Source: JAVBRA01 sp031548435 (GTDB lineage Bacteria; Bacteroidota; Bacteroidia; Bacteroidales; Rikenellaceae). From it: 16,080 bases of DNA. Both the position numbers and the translations under genes were made by a program. Shown in pieces: positions 1 through 15,266 of this stretch. The number at the start of each line of letters is the position of its first letter. Within the stretch, counting starts at the first letter, position 1. The stretch spans positions 1 through 16,080 of the forward strand of contig JAVBRA010000027.1 of NCBI GenBank assembly GCA_031548435.1, written 5' to 3'. The notes under the pieces were generated by a model, which saw nothing but the letters and a program-made list of their open reading frames with translations, did not search any database and was not told the origin of the DNA.

Positions 1-136
1 AACGAGCCAATCCTCCAAAGGAGAAACGGATCGGTGAGTGAAACGAGCCAATCCTCCAAAGGAGAAACGGATCGGTGAGTGAAACGAGCCAATCCTCCAA
101 AGGAGAAACGGATCGGTGAGTGAAACGAGCCAATCC
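1..136. repeat. Perfect 41-bp tandem repeat, 3.3 copies, cut by the left edge
   Basis: Three identical 41-bp units start at 1, 42 and 83, followed by a 13-nt partial copy at 124-136 that ends about 20 nt before tRNA-Gly. The units abut with no variable spacers. Each unit contains a short inverted repeat, CTCC-AAA-GGAG, flanked by a longer imperfect pairing (CCAATCC with GGATCGG). The period is not a multiple of three and each unit contains TGA stops, so this is not coding. The array reaches base 1, so the true copy number is unknown. No function is recognised. It may be an expanded inter-tRNA spacer. Confidence 0.95.
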
Positions 137-155
137 GTAACAAGCAGGATAATAA

Positions 156-228
156 GCGGAAGTAGCTCAGTCGGTAGAGCATTAGCCTTCCAAGCTAAGG
201 GTCGCGGGTTCGAATCTCGTCTTCCGCT
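156..228 (+). tRNA. tRNA-Gly (anticodon TCC)
   Basis: A full 73-nt cloverleaf can be folded by eye. The acceptor stem GCGGAAG pairs with CTTCCGC, and the D stem is GCTC/GAGC. The anticodon stem TTAGC/GCTAA encloses loop CTTCCAA, giving anticodon TCC for glycine GGA/GGG codons. The T arm has loop TTCGAAT. The discriminator base is T and CCA is not encoded. Its place just ahead of tuf resembles the tRNA-tufB arrangement of enterobacteria (which includes a glycine tRNA with the same anticodon), so co-transcription with tuf and processing from a shared transcript is likely. Confidence 0.96.
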
Positions 229-340
229 CTGGAATAGAGAGCGAATGAAAAAACAGGGGTACGCAAGGGTGGGCGTCGAGGCCGCAGGGCTTTGATGCTG
301 TTGCCGTGAGTACACGAAGAAGGCAAACAACTTAAATAAA

Positions 341-351
341 AAACTTTAATT
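341..351 (+). promoter_or_regulatory. A/T-rich translation-start leader of tuf
   Basis: The sequence AAACTTTAAT lies one base ahead of the tuf ATG, and there is no Shine-Dalgarno-like purine block at the usual spacing. The same 10-mer precedes rplK (2680-2689). Bacteroidota commonly start translation without Shine-Dalgarno pairing and favour A/T-rich upstream sequence. The motif supports ATG 352 as the start. Its exact role is inferred. Confidence 0.5.
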
Positions 352-1539
<1,188 letters not shown>

Positions 1540-1554
1540 CCTGCGACAAATAAC

Positions 1555-1579
1555 AGGGAGGCTGTTGTTCAGCCTCCCT
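1555..1579 (+). terminator. Perfect 10-bp hairpin between tuf and tRNA-Trp
   Basis: AGGGAGGCTG (1555-1564) pairs perfectly with CAGCCTCCCT (1570-1579) around a TTGTT loop, starting 15 nt after the tuf stop. Only ATCT follows before the tRNA begins at 1584, so the U-run expected of an efficient intrinsic terminator is missing. It may be a weak terminator, a 3'-end stabiliser of tuf mRNA, or a processing signal separating tuf from the tRNA. The stem is directly visible. The role is inferred. Confidence 0.6.
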
Positions 1580-1583
1580 ATCT

Positions 1584-1654
1584 ACGGGTGTAGTTCAAGG
1601 GTAGAATAGCGGTCTCCAAAACCGTTGATGGGAGTTCGAATCTCTCCACCCGTG
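1584..1654 (+). tRNA. tRNA-Trp (anticodon CCA)
   Basis: A 71-nt cloverleaf is visible. The acceptor stem ACGGGTG pairs with CACCCGT, the anticodon stem GCGGT/ACCGT encloses loop CTCCAAA, and the anticodon is CCA. The T arm GGGAG/CTCTC has loop TTCGAAT. The discriminator base is G, as expected for bacterial tRNA-Trp, and CCA is not encoded. A tRNA-Trp between tuf and secE is a familiar arrangement in Bacteroidota, and the tRNA is probably released from a tuf-secE read-through transcript. Confidence 0.97.
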
Positions 1655-1667
1655 CCCAAAGGGGCCG

Positions 1668-1683
1668 AATCGTTCGAACGATT
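1668..1683. repeat. 16-bp perfect palindrome downstream of tRNA-Trp
   Basis: AATCGTTCGAACGATT reads the same on both strands and lies 14 nt after the tRNA-Trp 3' end, at the start of the 243-nt gap before secE. It could be a dimeric protein-binding site or a short hairpin in the trailer RNA. No T-run follows. The rest of the gap (1684-1897) shows no convincing gene or promoter. Confidence 0.5.
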
Positions 1684-1897
1684 GCGTCGCTTTGAGGGAG
1701 TGTTTGAAAAAGAACGTTGCCTGAAAGATCAATGTGGTAACGGGGTTGTAGTTTGAAGGAGGTTCCCGTGTGTAAGCGAGCGCCGTTTGAACGATGAAAA
1801 TGCGCGGCTTGAAAAGAGACGGGCGGCTTTTATAAAACACTGTTTCAAAGAATCGTATTCTGAAAATCTTTCGGTCTGAGATAAAATTACGTGAGTC

Positions 1898-2092
1898 ATG
1901 AAAAAGATCATAAATTCCATTAAAGAGTCCTACAAAGAGTTGGTTCAGAAAGTATCCTGGCCCTCTGTGAGTTCATTGCAGAGTTCCGCTATTATCGTGA
2001 TGGTTGCTTCCCTAATTTTTGCCGTCGTGATCCTGGCCATGGATTTGACTTTCGAATCGCTGATGAAGACCATATACCAAATTCTTTATTAA
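1898..2092 (+). CDS. secE: Preprotein translocase subunit SecE
   Basis: SecE is the small essential inner-membrane subunit that clamps SecY in the SecYEG translocon. The 64-residue protein is the short, single-span form found in most bacteria outside the enterics. It has an amphipathic N-terminal helix (about residues 1-20), the conserved VSWP turn at 19-22, and one hydrophobic transmembrane segment at about 31-49. ATG 1898 begins the lysine-rich MKKII start. The next gene, nusG, follows after 16 nt, the classic secE-nusG pairing. Given its small size, the identification rests on length, the VSWP motif, the membrane topology and this strong context. Confidence 0.95.
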   Translation: MKKIINSIKESYKELVQKVSWPSVSSLQSSAIIVMVASLIFAVVILAMDLTFESLMKTIYQILY

Positions 2093-2108
2093 AAATCCTT
2101 TAATAAAG

Positions 2109-2666
2109 ATGGCCGAGAAGATCGAAAAACAGTGGTACGTGCTGCGTGCCATTGGCGGGAAAGAAAAGAAGGTGAAGGAGTATATCGAGGCGGAAGTCCG
2201 GAACTCCAAGCTTCAGGACTACATCTCGCAGGTGCTGATCCCCACCGAGAAGGTCGTTACCATCCGTAACGGCAAAAAGGTGAGCATGGAGAAGGTATCT
2301 TACCCGGGTTACGTATTGGTCGAAGCAGCTCTTGTAGGCGAAATTCCTCACATCCTTCGCCACGTTCCGAATGTCATGGGTTTCCTCGGAAATCCCAAAG
2401 ATGTTACCCTTGGGGCCATCCCTCTGCGCCCCCAGGAGGTAAGCAAAATCTTGGGCCGGGTAGACGAAATGGCGGCGAGTGAGGAGGAATTCGTTGATAT
2501 CTTCACCGTAGGCGAATCGGTCAAAGTGATCGACGGCCCGTTCTCAAGCTTCTCGGGCACGGTCGAAAGCATTGACGCCGAAAGGAAGAAGTTGACGGTT
2601 TCCGTAAAAATATTCGGACGCAAGACTCCTATGGAGTTGAGTTTTATGCAAGTTGAAAAAGAGTAG
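2109..2666 (+). CDS. nusG: Transcription termination/antitermination factor NusG
   Basis: NusG binds RNA polymerase through its N-terminal domain and contacts ribosomal S10 or Rho through its C-terminal KOW domain. The 185-residue protein shows the NGN start (KQWYVLRAIGGKE near residues 7-19) and a C-terminal KOW region at about 135-165, with VKVIDGPFSSFSGTV as the recognisable core. Its length is normal for the family and there is no large insertion. ATG 2109 is preceded by CCTTTAATAAAG, a variant of the A/T-rich leader seen at tuf and rplK. It lies 16 nt after secE and 25 nt before rplK, so it is almost certainly part of one operon. Confidence 0.98.
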   Translation: MAEKIEKQWYVLRAIGGKEKKVKEYIEAEVRNSKLQDYISQVLIPTEKVVTIRNGKKVSMEKVSYPGYVLVEAALVGEIPHILRHVPNVMGFLGNPKDVTLGAIPLRPQEVSKILGRVDEMAASEEEFVDIFTVGESVKVIDGPFSSFSGTVESIDAERKKLTVSVKIFGRKTPMELSFMQVEKE

Positions 2667-2679
2667 TTATTAATCAGAC

Positions 2680-2691
2680 AAACTTTAATCT
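2680..2691 (+). promoter_or_regulatory. A/T-rich translation-start leader of rplK
   Basis: AAACTTTAAT, identical to the 10-mer before tuf, stands two bases ahead of the rplK ATG, and both genes then begin ATGGCAAAAGA. No Shine-Dalgarno sequence is present at the usual spacing. It supports ATG 2692 as the start. A role in setting high translation is inferred. Confidence 0.5.
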
Positions 2692-3132
2692 ATGGCAAAA
2701 GAGGTTGCTGCATTTATAAAATTGCAGATTAAGGGTGGTGCTGCGAATCCTTCACCTCCCGTAGGGCCGGCTCTCGGTTCGAAGGGGGTGAACATCATGG
2801 AGTTCTGTAAGCAGTTCAATGCCAGAACACAGGATAAGGCAGGGAAGGTTCTTCCGGTCATCATCACCGTTTACGGCGATAAGTCTTTTGACTTCATCGT
2901 TAAGCAACCACCTGTGGCCGTTCAGCTCAAAGACGCAGCGAAAGCGAAGTCGGGTTCAGCCGAACCCAACCGCAAAAAGGTTGGTTCGGTTTCCTGGGAT
3001 CAGGTAAAAGAGATCGCCCAGGACAAAATGCCCGACATGAACTGCTTTACGCTTGAGTCGGCGATGAAAATGGTTGCCGGTACGGCACGGAGCATGGGGA
3101 TCAATGTCGTGGGTGAATTTCCGAAGTTGTAA
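2692..3132 (+). CDS. rplK: 50S ribosomal protein L11
   Basis: L11 sits at the GTPase-associated centre of the large subunit, where it contacts 23S rRNA helices 43/44 and takes part in factor-dependent GTP hydrolysis and the stringent response. The 146-residue length is typical. The N-terminal domain contains the proline-rich PSPPVGPALGSKGVN segment (about residues 20-34), the region associated with thiostrepton sensitivity. The C-terminal domain (about 75-146) is the rRNA-binding part and ends with the conserved ARSMGINV stretch. It is followed 19 nt later by rplA, the usual L11-L1 pair. Confidence 0.99.
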   Translation: MAKEVAAFIKLQIKGGAANPSPPVGPALGSKGVNIMEFCKQFNARTQDKAGKVLPVIITVYGDKSFDFIVKQPPVAVQLKDAAKAKSGSAEPNRKKVGSVSWDQVKEIAQDKMPDMNCFTLESAMKMVAGTARSMGINVVGEFPKL

Positions 3133-3151
3133 TTGAAAAACATTACTGAAG

Positions 3152-3847
3152 ATGAGTAAGCTGACAAAGAATCAGAAAATAGCCTTGTCGAAAATTGAGC
3201 CCGACCGGGCTTACAAGTTAAGCGAGGCAGCTGCGCTTCTAAAGGAGATCACCTTTACGAAATTCGATGCCTCGGTCGATGTCGACGTGCGCCTGGGTGT
3301 AGACCCGCGCAAGGCGAACCAGATGGTCCGCGGGGTGGTGACACTCCCCCACGGCACAGGTAAGGATGTTAAGGTACTTGTTCTCTGTACTCCCGACAAG
3401 GAGTCGGAAGCACAGGCCGCCGGAGCCGACTATGTTGGTCTCGACGATTATATCGAGAAGATCAAAGGCGGCTGGACCGATGTGGATGTGATCATCACAA
3501 CGCCCAGCGTTATGGCCAAGGTCGGTGCTTTGGGTCGCGTGCTCGGTCCCCGCGGGCTGATGCCCAACCCCAAGACAGGTACGGTTACTATGGAAGTAGG
3601 GAAAGCCGTTCAGGAAGTGAAATCGGGTAAGATCGATTTCAAGGTGGATAAATTCGGTATCGTTCACTCGGCCGTGGGTAAGATTTCGTTCTCGCCCGAG
3701 CAGATCGTGGACAATGCCAAGGAGTTCATCAACATGCTGATCAAGTTGAAACCTTCTTCTACCAAAGGCACTTATGTGAAAAGTGTCTATCTCTCCACTA
3801 CGATGAGCCCCGGCTTGCAGATCGATACCAAAACGCTTGATAAATAG
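3152..3847 (+). CDS. rplA: 50S ribosomal protein L1
   Basis: L1 forms the mobile L1 stalk that helps release deacylated tRNA from the E site. In other bacteria it also represses its own rplK-rplA transcript by binding the mRNA. The 231-residue protein is of usual length and carries the family signature GPRGLMPNPKTGT at residues 132-144, plus GKIDFKVDKFGIVH further on. ATG 3152 follows rplK by 19 nt. rplJ starts only 10 to 16 nt after the stop, so there is no room for a separate rplJ leader of the enterobacterial type. Any L1 or L10 autoregulatory site would have to lie elsewhere. Confidence 0.99.
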   Translation: MSKLTKNQKIALSKIEPDRAYKLSEAAALLKEITFTKFDASVDVDVRLGVDPRKANQMVRGVVTLPHGTGKDVKVLVLCTPDKESEAQAAGADYVGLDDYIEKIKGGWTDVDVIITTPSVMAKVGALGRVLGPRGLMPNPKTGTVTMEVGKAVQEVKSGKIDFKVDKFGIVHSAVGKISFSPEQIVDNAKEFINMLIKLKPSSTKGTYVKSVYLSTTMSPGLQIDTKTLDK

Positions 3848-3857
3848 TTAACACTGA

Positions 3858-4379
3858 ATGTTTATGAACAAGGAAGAAAAAAGCGCTATCATCAATAGTA
3901 TCGCCGAGAAGCTCAACGAATACCCCCACTTCTACCTGGCCGACACGTCGGAGCTCAACGCCGCCGATACGGCAACGTTGCGCAGGGTGTGCTTCGAAAA
4001 GGAGATCAAGTTGATGGTGGTTAAGAATACGCTCCTGATCAAGGCCCTCGAATCCGTGAACAAAGCGGAAACCGAGCTGGTCAATATCATCAAGGGATCG
4101 ACGGCCGTGATGTTCACCAACACGGGCAACGCCCCGGCCAAACTGATCAAGGAATTCCGCATGAAGAGCCCCAAGCCCGTGCTGAAGGCGGCTTATGTGG
4201 AAGAGTGCGTGTACATCGGCGACTCGGCCCTCGAAGGACTGGTCAACATCAAGTCGAGGGAGGAACTGATCGGCGACATCATCGGATTGCTCCAGTCGCC
4301 CGCCAAAAACGTTATCTCTGCTCTTAAGTCGAGCGGAGGCAAGGTGGCAGGCATCGTGAAGACGCTCTCCGAAAGATAA
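3858..4379 (+). CDS. rplJ: 50S ribosomal protein L10
   Basis: L10 is the base of the L7/L12 stalk. Its N-terminal domain binds 23S rRNA next to L11 and its C-terminal helix carries L12 dimers. The protein is 173 residues from ATG 3858, or 171 from the second ATG at 3864. The second is the more likely start, because MNKEEKSAII matches the usual M-x-K-E-(D/E)-K-S opening of Bacteroidota L10 proteins. The recognisable core includes LRRVCFEKEIKLMVVKNTLL, and the C-terminal helix ends KVAGIVKTLSER. rplL follows after 47 nt, completing the stalk operon. Identity is certain; only the first two residues are in doubt. Confidence 0.98.
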   Translation: MFMNKEEKSAIINSIAEKLNEYPHFYLADTSELNAADTATLRRVCFEKEIKLMVVKNTLLIKALESVNKAETELVNIIKGSTAVMFTNTGNAPAKLIKEFRMKSPKPVLKAAYVEECVYIGDSALEGLVNIKSREELIGDIIGLLQSPAKNVISALKSSGGKVAGIVKTLSER

Positions 4380-4426
4380 AAAACTAACAATCAAATCATT
4401 AAAAAAACTTTTTAAAATTTAATACT

Positions 4427-4804
4427 ATGGCAGATATCAAAAAATTAGCTGAAGAACTGGTTAATTTGACTGTTAAGGAAGTAAACGAACTCGCTCAGAT
4501 CCTCAAAGACGAGTATGGTATTGAACCTGCTGCTGCTGTTGCAGTCGCTGCTCCTGCTGCCGGTGCTGCCGGTGGCGCTGCTGAAGCTGAAAAGACATCG
4601 TTCGATGTGATCCTGACTTCCGGCGGCCAGGCTAAATTGCAGGTTGTGAAAGTTGTTAAGGATATCACCGGCCTGGGTCTGAAAGAGGCTAAGGATATCG
4701 TCGACGGCGCACCGAAGGCTGTGAAAGAAGGCGTTTCGAAAGAAGAAGCCAACTCGATCAAAGCTCAGCTCGAAGAAGCAGGTGCTGAAGTTGAACTTAA
4801 GTAA
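4427..4804 (+). CDS. rplL: 50S ribosomal protein L7/L12
   Basis: L7/L12 is the multicopy stalk protein that recruits and activates EF-Tu, EF-G, IF2 and release factors. The 125-residue acidic protein has the three usual parts. The N-terminal dimerisation and L10-binding helices cover about residues 1-33. An alanine-rich flexible hinge covers about 35-54. The compact C-terminal domain (57-125) contains the conserved TGLGLKEAKDIVD segment. An A/T-rich leader (4401-4426), including ATTTAAT, precedes the ATG without a Shine-Dalgarno sequence. A strong terminator-like hairpin starts about 20 nt after the stop, which could raise L12 output relative to rpoB. Confidence 0.99.
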   Translation: MADIKKLAEELVNLTVKEVNELAQILKDEYGIEPAAAVAVAAPAAGAAGGAAEAEKTSFDVILTSGGQAKLQVVKVVKDITGLGLKEAKDIVDGAPKAVKEGVSKEEANSIKAQLEEAGAEVELK

Positions 4805-4825
4805 GAGCGCTTAGAATCTACACAT

Positions 4826-4866
4826 GGTATAGAACCTACCTTGCCGTAGGTTCTATGCCTTTTTCT
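4826..4866 (+). terminator. rplL-rpoB intrinsic terminator / attenuator
   Basis: The arms GGTATAGAACCTAC (4826-4839) and GTAGGTTCTATGCC (4846-4859) form a 14-bp stem with one G-U pair around a 6-nt loop. They are followed by TTTTTCTTGTTTT, a convincing U-rich tail. It lies 21 nt after rplL. A partial terminator at this point is well known in other bacteria, where it reduces polymerase-subunit transcription relative to ribosomal protein. The structure is seen directly; the fraction of read-through cannot be told from sequence. Confidence 0.9.
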
Positions 4867-5246
4867 TGTTTTGGTCGGGGAGTGTAGCCGGAGGGCCTGG
4901 ATCGGGCCGCCCGGCGGTTGCGCAAAGGCCCCGGACAAAACGGAAGCACAAGGTATTTCCTGTCGTTGTGCGGGTGGTATCGCGGTTGAAACTGGGGCGG
5001 GGTGTTGGAGAACAATGCCTGATGGAGATCCGCCGGATAATCCGAGCGATTTTCCGGCCGGGCGTCGGGAAATACCGGATGCCCGTGACGAGATCGACGC
5101 CGCCTTTCATATTTTGCCGACCGGCGTCCCTTGCAAGTTTGGGAACGGTTTACGGATGTTTCCGCCCGATGGGGCGGCCGGCCGTAAATTATTCCGAACA
5201 AGTAGTTTACGAACGTTACGTTAACTTCAATTAATCCGAAGGCAAC
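4867..5246 (+). other. Non-coding GC-rich leader before rpoB
   Basis: This 380-nt stretch separates the rplL terminator from rpoB. Several GC-rich inverted repeats are visible: CGGATAATCCG (5034-5044), an imperfect hairpin closed by CGGGC/GCCCG (5059-5085), and CCGCCC-GATG-GGGCGG (5162-5177). Several reading frames are open for ~115-120 codons, but none has a recognisable protein, a good start context or a consistent codon pattern. It is best read as an untranslated leader that may hold a secondary promoter and structured RNA. Confidence 0.6.
5113..5141 (+). promoter_or_regulatory. Candidate Bacteroidota-type promoter for rpoB-rpoC
   Basis: TTTG (5113-5116) and CAAGTTTG (5134-5141) are separated by 17 nt. 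This resembles the Bacteroidota housekeeping promoter (TTTG near -33 and TAnnTTTG near -7) with one mismatch in the -7 element. It would start transcription about 100 nt ahead of rpoB, downstream of the terminator. It is a match by eye only, in a long leader where chance matches are possible. Confidence 0.28.
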
Positions 5247-9065
<3,819 letters not shown>

Positions 9066-9209
9066 GCCGCGGCAATATGCCTCTGAAGCGTCGGCAATGA
9101 TCGAAGCAACAGACGGAAACGTTCGGTTGTGAAGACGATGCTGTGTGAGGTCGGCGGGCAGGCAATGCCGCGTTGACGAAAATTGGTGAAAAATAAAAAA
9201 GTCAATCAT

Positions 9210-13457
<4,248 letters not shown>

Positions 13458-13530
13458 GCTTTGGGATGCATTGGCGCGAAATAGCGATCGCCGTGAGAAT
13501 GGATCGGTTCTTTGAATTTTACTAATTCCG

Positions 13531-13582
13531 CGGGGCGATATCACTTGAGACCTTCAAGATTTTTTCAAGTGGTATCGCCCCG
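13531..13582 (+). repeat. Large inverted repeat (18-bp stem) downstream of rpoC
   Basis: CGGGGCGATATCACTTGA (13531-13548) pairs with TCAAGTGGTATCGCCCCG (13565-13582), with a single T-G mismatch that becomes a G-U pair in RNA, around a 16-nt loop. The stem is not followed by a T-run. Inside it, CTTGA-GACCT-TCAAG (13544-13558) could instead form a short hairpin directly followed by ATTTTTT, so two exclusive folds are possible. It may protect the rpoC 3' end, act in termination, or be a small mobile repeat remnant; sequence alone does not decide. Confidence 0.8.
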
Positions 13583-13669
13583 AATACACTCAACGACCTA
13601 CACACTTTTTCGGTTGCTGAGCGATCATACGCCAAGGCTGCTTTAAGCAGTTTGTTGAACCGATTACGG

Positions 13670-13706
13670 TCAAAGGGAGCTACTTTGGTGGCTCCCTTTG
13701 ATTTTT
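13670..13706 (+). terminator. Intrinsic terminator of the rpoB-rpoC transcript
   Basis: TCAAAGGGAGC (13670-13680) pairs perfectly with GCTCCCTTTGA (13691-13701) around a 10-nt loop and is followed at once by TTTTT (13702-13706). This is a textbook intrinsic terminator on the plus strand. It lies about 210 nt after the rpoC stop and about 135 nt before the 3' end of the convergent minus-strand gene. The 13583-13669 stretch before it holds a small CTGCTT/AAGCAG inverted repeat but no gene. 13707-13841 shows nothing recognisable. Confidence 0.9.
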
Positions 13707-13841
13707 ACGGTATTCCGTTTCATCCCTCGGCGAGAAGGCTGTAAATGAATGTGTTCCCGATATTTTCAAAATTCATCCGATAAGACTGACACCCCGGATC
13801 CATTCCTCATACGGTCATATCATTCACCCCACCCCGGGCCG

Positions 13842-15257
13842 TCACTGCTGCGACACAGTGATCCGGTGCATCAACCGGCCCGCCTGCAGGGTAATGTAGG
13901 CCGAACGCAACGGCCCCACATTTTCATCGAGAAAGATATAGACATCCGTTACGGCTCCGCCGGGGCCGCTCGTCGCACTTAGAGTGAGCCAGTCCACCAG
14001 ATCGCCGCCGGCTTCGCCCTCGATCGTGGCCACATTCCAACCTTGGGCATAATCGGTATAAACGGATAACTTGTTGGCGGATGCGGGGACGGATACAGCA
14101 GAAGACGGAAGCAGATAGGATGCCTGTGACACCCCGAACATATATTGACCGTTGAATGCCATGTTTTTGACAACGCCCAAATCATAAGCGAGCATCCGGG
14201 TGTGGAGGTTGGACGGGACGGTGTAAGAGGCGATGGCGTCGGTAATGGTACTGTATCCCGGCCCTTCAGCTGCCGTTACGATCACCTCGTACAGAAAATT
14301 GCGCAACAGGGGCATATAATTTCCCGAGGCGTCGCAGAAATCGACCCGGTAGAAATAATCGTTCCCGGCGAACTCCCCTTCAAGCACCAGGCAGGTCGCC
14401 TGAGTGCGGGAGATTTCGGAAGCATCTGAAGCCGCAGCCGATTCAAAGGTGTAGATCCGACGATTGAATGGATTGATGCCTGTGGCGGGATAGACCAGAT
14501 AACTTCCGGCCTGCTTCCCCGGATCGGCGGGCAGATTGGGAACCGAAGGCACGGCGGGAATGATGTGTCCCTGCGCGTCCCACAACGGGGCGATGCGCCC
14601 GGTGGTGTTGTAGTTGCACAAATAGATGTTATTCAACGTAAAGTCGGGCGTATCGACCCGGACATCCACCGCAGCCGCCATCCGAACCATGTTCACGCCG
14701 GAAACGGCCATCTGGTCGGTCACCTGGATAACCCCGCTTTCGCCGAGCATCGGGAAAGGGGTGTAACTCTCCTCCCCCGTATCCCAGGGGCCTGCGTTGG
14801 TGAATTGCAACAGACTCAACACCAATATCTTGCCGCTTCCTGATACAATAGACCCGGCATCGATGAGGCTGTCGACCACCGCGTGCGCGTTGGCCACAAA
14901 CACCAGGTCATAATTCGCTCCCGCAATGAGTTCGACATCGAACACAGCGTTGTATTGCGTACCGGAGCCTCCGTTGGATATGCCCGTACCCTGCCGGTAA
15001 TATTCGAATGTCTGGTTGCCGCTGCCGTCGTCTCTGAACGCAAGTACGTCCACCTCGCGCACTTCGTTCTCCTTGTTGCCGTCCATGGCCCGGGTGGCGG
15101 GAATGTTCTGGCCCGATATGTTCAATTTGACTTTCACTACCGTTTCTTCTCCCTCAACAGGGGGGCCTCCATGCCTGTTCCTCGAACAACCCGGAACAGT
15201 CGATGCCAGGGCCAGCATCAGTACGGCATTCAATAGTATTTCAAAATAGCGTTTCAT
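13842..15257 (-). CDS. Fimbrillin-like lipoprotein with C-terminal BACON-like domain
   Basis: This is a predicted outer-membrane/surface lipoprotein of 471 residues. The N-terminus has a signal peptide (MKRYFE, then a hydrophobic stretch) ending in VPGC with Cys24 as the lipid site. Pro at -2 is unusual for a lipobox. The following region resembles Bacteroidales FimA/Mfa1-type fimbrillins: VVKVKLNISG, then PATRAMDG with a possible Arg56-Ala57 protease site, then EVREVDVLAF. The last ~85 residues look like a BACON-type beta-sandwich (VSVPASANKLSVYTD, a tryptophan at GWNV, DWLTLS, and ITVSQQ at the end). It may be a pilus subunit, a tip or anchor protein, or a carbohydrate-binding surface protein. 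It is the second gene of a minus-strand operon, 9 nt after a FISUMP-type gene. Family placement rests on recognition by eye. Confidence 0.75.
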   Translation of the reverse strand: MKRYFEILLNAVLMLALASTVPGCSRNRHGGPPVEGEETVVKVKLNISGQNIPATRAMDGNKENEVREVDVLAFRDDGSGNQTFEYYRQGTGISNGGSGTQYNAVFDVELIAGANYDLVFVANAHAVVDSLIDAGSIVSGSGKILVLSLLQFTNAGPWDTGEESYTPFPMLGESGVIQVTDQMAVSGVNMVRMAAAVDVRVDTPDFTLNNIYLCNYNTTGRIAPLWDAQGHIIPAVPSVPNLPADPGKQAGSYLVYPATGINPFNRRIYTFESAAASDASEISRTQATCLVLEGEFAGNDYFYRVDFCDASGNYMPLLRNFLYEVIVTAAEGPGYSTITDAIASYTVPSNLHTRMLAYDLGVVKNMAFNGQYMFGVSQASYLLPSSAVSVPASANKLSVYTDYAQGWNVATIEGEAGGDLVDWLTLSATSGPGGAVTDVYIFLDENVGPLRSAYITLQAGRLMHRITVSQQ

Positions 15258-15266
15258 GTCTGTGTG

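Noticed and set aside
1..136. Possible CRISPR array
   Set aside because: The repeats are contiguous with a fixed 41-bp period and no variable spacers, so it is a simple tandem repeat.
1595..1840. Minus-strand reading frame over tRNA-Trp
   Set aside because: It is the complement of the tRNA plus its trailer, with no recognisable protein.
4836..5234. Overlapping plus- and minus-strand frames of ~115-122 codons between rplL and rpoB
   Set aside because: Several frames are open at once because the stretch is GC-rich. None has a plausible product, a start context or consistent codon use, and one frame crosses the terminator hairpin.
9183..9209. TTG at 9183 as the rpoC start
   Set aside because: It would add nine residues not seen in related beta-prime proteins. 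ATG 9210 gives the usual N-terminus.
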